Assembly (NCBI GenBank): GCA_045649825.1
Contig: JAZRQO010000005.1
Coordinates: 1 to 43,985, forward strand
Length of the DNA: 43,985 bases
Source: RGIG9115 sp045649825
GTDB taxonomy: Bacteria > Bacillota > Clostridia > UBA1381
Reading direction: 5' to 3'
Each line of letters opens with the position of its first letter. Position 1 is the first letter of the stretch. The position numbers were made by a program, and so were the translations under genes. Below are positions 41,347 to 43,985 of the stretch, one piece after another. The notes beneath the pieces are model-generated. The model did not search any database. It was not told the origin of the DNA and saw only the letters and a list, made by a program, of their open reading frames with translations.

Positions 41347-41685
41347 ATGAAGCTTTCAGAAATTAAGGAAATTTTAAATGCAGATGTTCTTACAGGTGAA
41401 GAATTTTTGGACAAAGAAGCAGATTCTGCTTGCGGCTGCGACCTTATGAGTGATGTTCTGGCATTTGTAAAAGATAAAGCAATTCTTCTTACAGGCCTTA
41501 TGAATCCTCAGGTTATAAGAACAGCAGAGATGATGGATATAGAAACCGTAATTTTTGTAAGAGGTAAAAAGCCTGATGACGCGATTGTTGGAATGGCAAA
41601 AATGAAAGACATTGTTGTAATGACTACCGAATATCCTTTATATGTGGCTTCAGGTATGCTTTATTCAGCAGGTCTCGGCAACTGA
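41347..41685 (+). CDS. DRTGG-domain protein, copy 1
   Basis: A 112-residue protein of the DRTGG fold (SEIKEILNADVLTGEEF; CGCDLMSDVLAFVKDKAILLTGLMNPQVIRTAEMMDIETVIFVRGKKPDDAIVGMAKMKDIVVMTTEYPLYVASG in outline). DRTGG domains are named after a CBS-linked motif and probably bind small ligands or other proteins. Stand-alone forms are found next to [FeFe]-hydrogenase genes in Clostridia. Function is unproven. It is 14 bases upstream of the HATPase gene. Confidence 0.82.
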   Translation: MKLSEIKEILNADVLTGEEFLDKEADSACGCDLMSDVLAFVKDKAILLTGLMNPQVIRTAEMMDIETVIFVRGKKPDDAIVGMAKMKDIVVMTTEYPLYVASGMLYSAGLGN

Positions 41686-41699
41686 ACGGAGGGCATTAT

Positions 41700-42110
41700 A
41701 TGAACCTTCATTATGAAGTAAACGGTGATGATTTCAGCGTAGCAGGTGAAAATTCAAGTAAGGTTAAAAAAACTCTTAAGCAGCTTGGATTTAATCCTGA
41801 GGTAATACGCCGTGTTGCAATAGCTATGTATGAAGCGGAAATAAATATGGTTATCCATGCAAATGGTGGTTACATAGATGCAGAAATTACTCCCGAAAGA
41901 ATAAAGATTAATTTATGTGACAACGGTCCCGGTATACCCGATATGGAAAAAGCAATGCAGGAGGGTTTTTCAACTGCAACAAATACAGTGCGTGAGCTTG
42001 GTTTCGGTGCAGGTATGGGGCTTCCGAATATTAAGAAATACTCTGATGAGCTTAATATTACAACTGAAATCGGTAAAGGAACAAATGTTGAAATAATTAT
42101 TAATGTTTGA
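41700..42110 (+). CDS. HATPase (anti-sigma-factor/RsbW-like) protein
   Basis: A 136-residue GHKL ATPase with the N-box EAEINMVIHA (45-54), the G1 box DNGPGIPD (74-81) and the G2 box GFGAGMGLPNIKKYSD (101-116). The lack of a His-phosphotransfer domain and its small size resemble RsbW/RsbT/SpoIIAB-type Ser kinases more than histidine kinases. It could phosphorylate or sequester a partner in response to redox state. It sits between the first DRTGG gene and the hydrogenase-like gene. The partner is not visible in the window. Confidence 0.87.
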   Translation: MNLHYEVNGDDFSVAGENSSKVKKTLKQLGFNPEVIRRVAIAMYEAEINMVIHANGGYIDAEITPERIKINLCDNGPGIPDMEKAMQEGFSTATNTVRELGFGAGMGLPNIKKYSDELNITTEIGKGTNVEIIINV

Positions 42111-42136
42111 TATTTTATTAAAGGCTGGTGTTTATT

Positions 42137-43435
42137 ATGGATAACTATTGGCACTCAGTTACTCTGGAAAGAGATTTATGTAAGGGATGTACAAACTGTT
42201 TGAAGCACTGCCCTACAAAGGCGATAAGAATTCAAAACGGGAAAGCAAAAATTCTTAAAGAGAGATGCATTGATTGCGGCGAATGTATAAGAGTTTGCCC
42301 TTACAGAGCAAAAAAAGCAGTTACAGACGGTTTTGAAATACTTGAAAAATTCAAATATAATATAGCACTTGTTGCACCTGCATTTTTCTCACAGTTTTCC
42401 TTGGCAGATGATGTTGATATTATTATGTCTGCTATTAAAAAAACAGGGTTTGATAATGTTTATGAAGTGGCAAGAGGTGCAGAAAAGGTAACGGAAAAAA
42501 CTAAAGAATTACTTTCTTCGGGTGAGCTTTTAAAGCCTACAATTTCTACCGCCTGTCCGGCAGTAGTAAGGCTTATTTCACTTCGATTTCCAAATTTATT
42601 GAGTAATCTTGTTCCTCTTCGTTCTCCAATGGAGGTAGCGGCAAGGGATGCAAAGGAAGAAGCAATTTCTAAAACAGGTCTTAAAGAAGAAGAAATAGGT
42701 GTAATATTTATTTCGCCATGTGCGGCAAAAGCAACGGCTGTAAAAAATCCTGTTACTGTAAACAAATCTTATGTTGACGGAGTAATTTCCGTTAATAATC
42801 TTTACAAAAAAATGGCTCATGAAATAAGCAAATTATCAGGTGAGGAAATTGAAAAACTCAGTAAGAGCGGTAAAAAAGGTATTTTGTGGGCTGTTGCAGG
42901 AGGAGAAGCCGCTGCAACGGAAACACCTAAAAATATATGTGTAGACGGAATACATAATGTTATAGATGTGTTGGAAGCAGTTGAGGACGACAAGCTCAGA
43001 GATATTGAATATGTTGAAGCTCTTGCCTGCCCCGGCGGCTGCGTTGGCGGACCTCTTAATGTTGAAAACAGCTTTGTTGCAAAATCACGCTTAGAGCGTA
43101 TGTGCAGAGAAATTCCCGAAAACAATGATGTTGAACTTTCTGACAGTGTTTTGTGGGATAAAGCACTTGTATACAGACCTGTTATGAACCTTGATGACGA
43201 TCTTCAAAAAGCAATGGAAAAGGCAATGAAAATAGAGGAAATCTATGAAAATCTGCCAAAGCTTGACTGCGGCTCCTGCGGCTCACCCGGTTGTCACGAC
43301 TTGGCTGAGGATATTGTAAGAGGATATGCCACAGAATATGATTGTATTTTCAAGCTTAAGGAAAGAATAAATGTTCTTGCAAAGGAAATGCTTGAGCTTG
43401 ACGGAAAATTTGAAATGACAAAAAAGGACGATTGA
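42137..43435 (+). CDS. [FeFe]-hydrogenase-like iron-sulfur protein with an altered H-cluster loop
   Basis: A 432-residue protein with two N-terminal [4Fe-4S] ferredoxin motifs (Cys15/18/21/25 and Cys44/47/50/54), a hydrogenase large-subunit domain and a C-terminal CGSCGSPGCHDLAEDI Fe-S motif (Cys378/381/386). H-cluster loops: STACPAVV (138-141 region; canonical TSCCP, so the proton-transfer Cys is Ala), SPCAAK (193-198) and ACPGGCVGG (Cys298, Cys302). All four cluster-binding Cys are kept. The ATG at 42137 is preferred over the GTG at 42128 for ribosome-site spacing. This type is thought to be sensory rather than a fast H2 producer; that is inference here. Confidence 0.88.
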   Translation: MDNYWHSVTLERDLCKGCTNCLKHCPTKAIRIQNGKAKILKERCIDCGECIRVCPYRAKKAVTDGFEILEKFKYNIALVAPAFFSQFSLADDVDIIMSAIKKTGFDNVYEVARGAEKVTEKTKELLSSGELLKPTISTACPAVVRLISLRFPNLLSNLVPLRSPMEVAARDAKEEAISKTGLKEEEIGVIFISPCAAKATAVKNPVTVNKSYVDGVISVNNLYKKMAHEISKLSGEEIEKLSKSGKKGILWAVAGGEAAATETPKNICVDGIHNVIDVLEAVEDDKLRDIEYVEALACPGGCVGGPLNVENSFVAKSRLERMCREIPENNDVELSDSVLWDKALVYRPVMNLDDDLQKAMEKAMKIEEIYENLPKLDCGSCGSPGCHDLAEDIVRGYATEYDCIFKLKERINVLAKEMLELDGKFEMTKKDD

Positions 43436-43445
43436 GGTGATTTAA

Positions 43446-43766
43446 TTGACCTGCAAAGAGCTTTGTGAAAAGATAAACGGTAAAATATTGTCGGGTGAAG
43501 GTGAAAGAGAGCTTAAGGGCTGCTATATAGGTGACTTACTCAGTCTTGCAATGAGTAAAGTTCAGGAAGATAATTTGTGGATAACAATTCAGTCCAATAT
43601 AAATATTGTGGCTGTTGCATCTCTGACTGATGCAGGCTGTATACTTATCTGCGACGGATTTATGCCTGACGAAGATGCTCTTAAAAAAGCAATTGATGAG
43701 GATATTTCAATAATAACCTCAGAAAAATCTGCATACGAGCTTGCAATTGCATTTTATGAAAATTAA
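43446..43766 (+). CDS. DRTGG-domain protein, copy 2
   Basis: A 106-residue DRTGG-like protein (TCKELCEKINGKILSGEGERE; CYIGDLLSLAMSKVQEDNLWITIQSNINIVAVASLTDAGCILICDG in outline; IDEDISIITSEKSAYELAIAFYEN at the end). It starts with TTG, 10 bases after the hydrogenase-like stop, with GAGGTG upstream. It is a paralogue of the first DRTGG gene with low direct identity, and the two flank the HATPase and Fe-S genes. After its stop come the second copy of the fold-back repeat and a terminator, so it may be the last gene of the operon. Confidence 0.8.
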   Translation: MTCKELCEKINGKILSGEGERELKGCYIGDLLSLAMSKVQEDNLWITIQSNINIVAVASLTDAGCILICDGFMPDEDALKKAIDEDISIITSEKSAYELAIAFYEN

Positions 43767-43815
43767 AAATAAAGGGGTTGTTGATAAAGTCAGCCCACAA
43801 TTCAGGGGATGGTTA

Positions 43816-43923
43816 AAAATAGTGCAGAACGGACGAAACGAAGTATTATGCGGTTTAAGCCGCATAATACCTTGCCCGAAGGCGTACGTTGGTACGTCGA
43901 GTGGTGAGTTACGTTCGTAGTTC
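43816..43923. repeat. Large fold-back structured repeat, copy 2
   Basis: It aligns to bases 11-105 of the window: the shared AAAATAGTGCAGAA start and ACGAAGT block, and two hairpins at the same positions. Hairpin 1 is 43844-43853 with 43860-43869 (10 bp). Hairpin 2 is 43881-43887 with 43892-43898 (7 bp, one G-U). Three stem positions changed on both sides relative to copy 1 so that pairing is kept. The outer stem is weaker and bulged (43827-43840 with 43912-43923). It lies 50 bases past the second DRTGG stop and just ahead of a terminator. Confidence 0.78.
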
Positions 43924-43940
43924 AATGGCATAAAATAAAG

Positions 43941-43966
43941 AGAAACCCGCAAATTTGCGGGTTTCT
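43941..43966. terminator. Palindromic terminator at the window end
   Basis: Bases 43941-43953 and 43954-43966 are perfect reverse complements (AGAAACCCGCAAA arm), with A-rich DNA on the left. The right side has only a short T run, so it ends transcripts best in the leftward direction; rightward use is also possible. Confidence 0.7.
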
Positions 43967-43985
43967 ACCGTAATTTATAAGTTTT

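Noticed and set aside
1..43985. CRISPR arrays, tRNA/rRNA genes, transposases and prophage genes
   Set aside because: I read the intergenic regions on both strands and saw no direct-repeat arrays, tRNA cloverleafs or mobile-element proteins. The fold-back repeats carry no coding sequence.

Overview
The window is a low-GC chromosomal segment from an endospore-forming member of the Clostridia (Bacillota). The evidence is spo0A, a gerA-type germinant receptor operon, DUF1540 and SLH proteins, B. subtilis-like DnaA boxes (TTATCCACA), the Soj/Spo0J parS palindrome and Shine-Dalgarno-led genes throughout. I cannot name a genus. A complete RND efflux operon with a TolC-family gene is unexpected in a presumed single-membrane spore former. 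No tRNA, rRNA, CRISPR array, transposase or prophage genes were seen.

Layout. Bases 1-134 are a large fold-back repeat. From 0.14 to 11.3 kb runs a minus-strand block: secA, a peptide-binding lipoprotein, uvrC, yifB/comM, holA, comEC and an XRE regulator with palindromic operators at its promoter. Then come a DUF1540 gene, a small membrane protein and a minus-strand RND / membrane-fusion / TolC-like operon (12.4-18.0 kb). Two plus-strand genes follow, dapB and an EF-G-like GTPase. Next are an SLH protein divergent from a tiny XRE regulator, then a trmK-lysR-DHHW operon. A 0.28 kb cluster of DnaA boxes (26.05-26.32 kb) precedes a minus-strand parA-parB-(coiled-coil membrane protein)-serS operon. 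Three parS sites lie at the strand switch near 29.9-30.0 kb. To the right everything is on the plus strand: a gerA/B/C operon with a small fourth membrane protein, ttcA-recO-dCMP deaminase, spo0A, a zinc-ribbon protein, dnaA, the replication origin, dnaN, an MBL-fold hydrolase, and a DRTGG / HATPase / [FeFe]-hydrogenase-like / DRTGG module. A second copy of the fold-back repeat and a terminator close the window.

How it fits together. This is the origin macrodomain of the chromosome. The dnaA-dnaN spacer carries DnaA boxes followed by DnaA-trio repeats and an AT-rich stretch, so it is the likely unwinding site. A second DnaA-box cluster lies 13 kb away next to serS, and parS lies between the two. 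The rpmH-rnpA-yidC-jag-mnmE-mnmG-rsmG genes that often link dnaA to parAB in Bacillota are absent here and are replaced by sporulation, germination and repair genes. Best leads: the paired structured repeat with compensatory base changes, the split DnaA-box arrangement, the hydrogenase-like signalling module, the short TolC-like protein, the XRE/operator control of comEC-yifB, and the coiled-coil protein between parB and serS.
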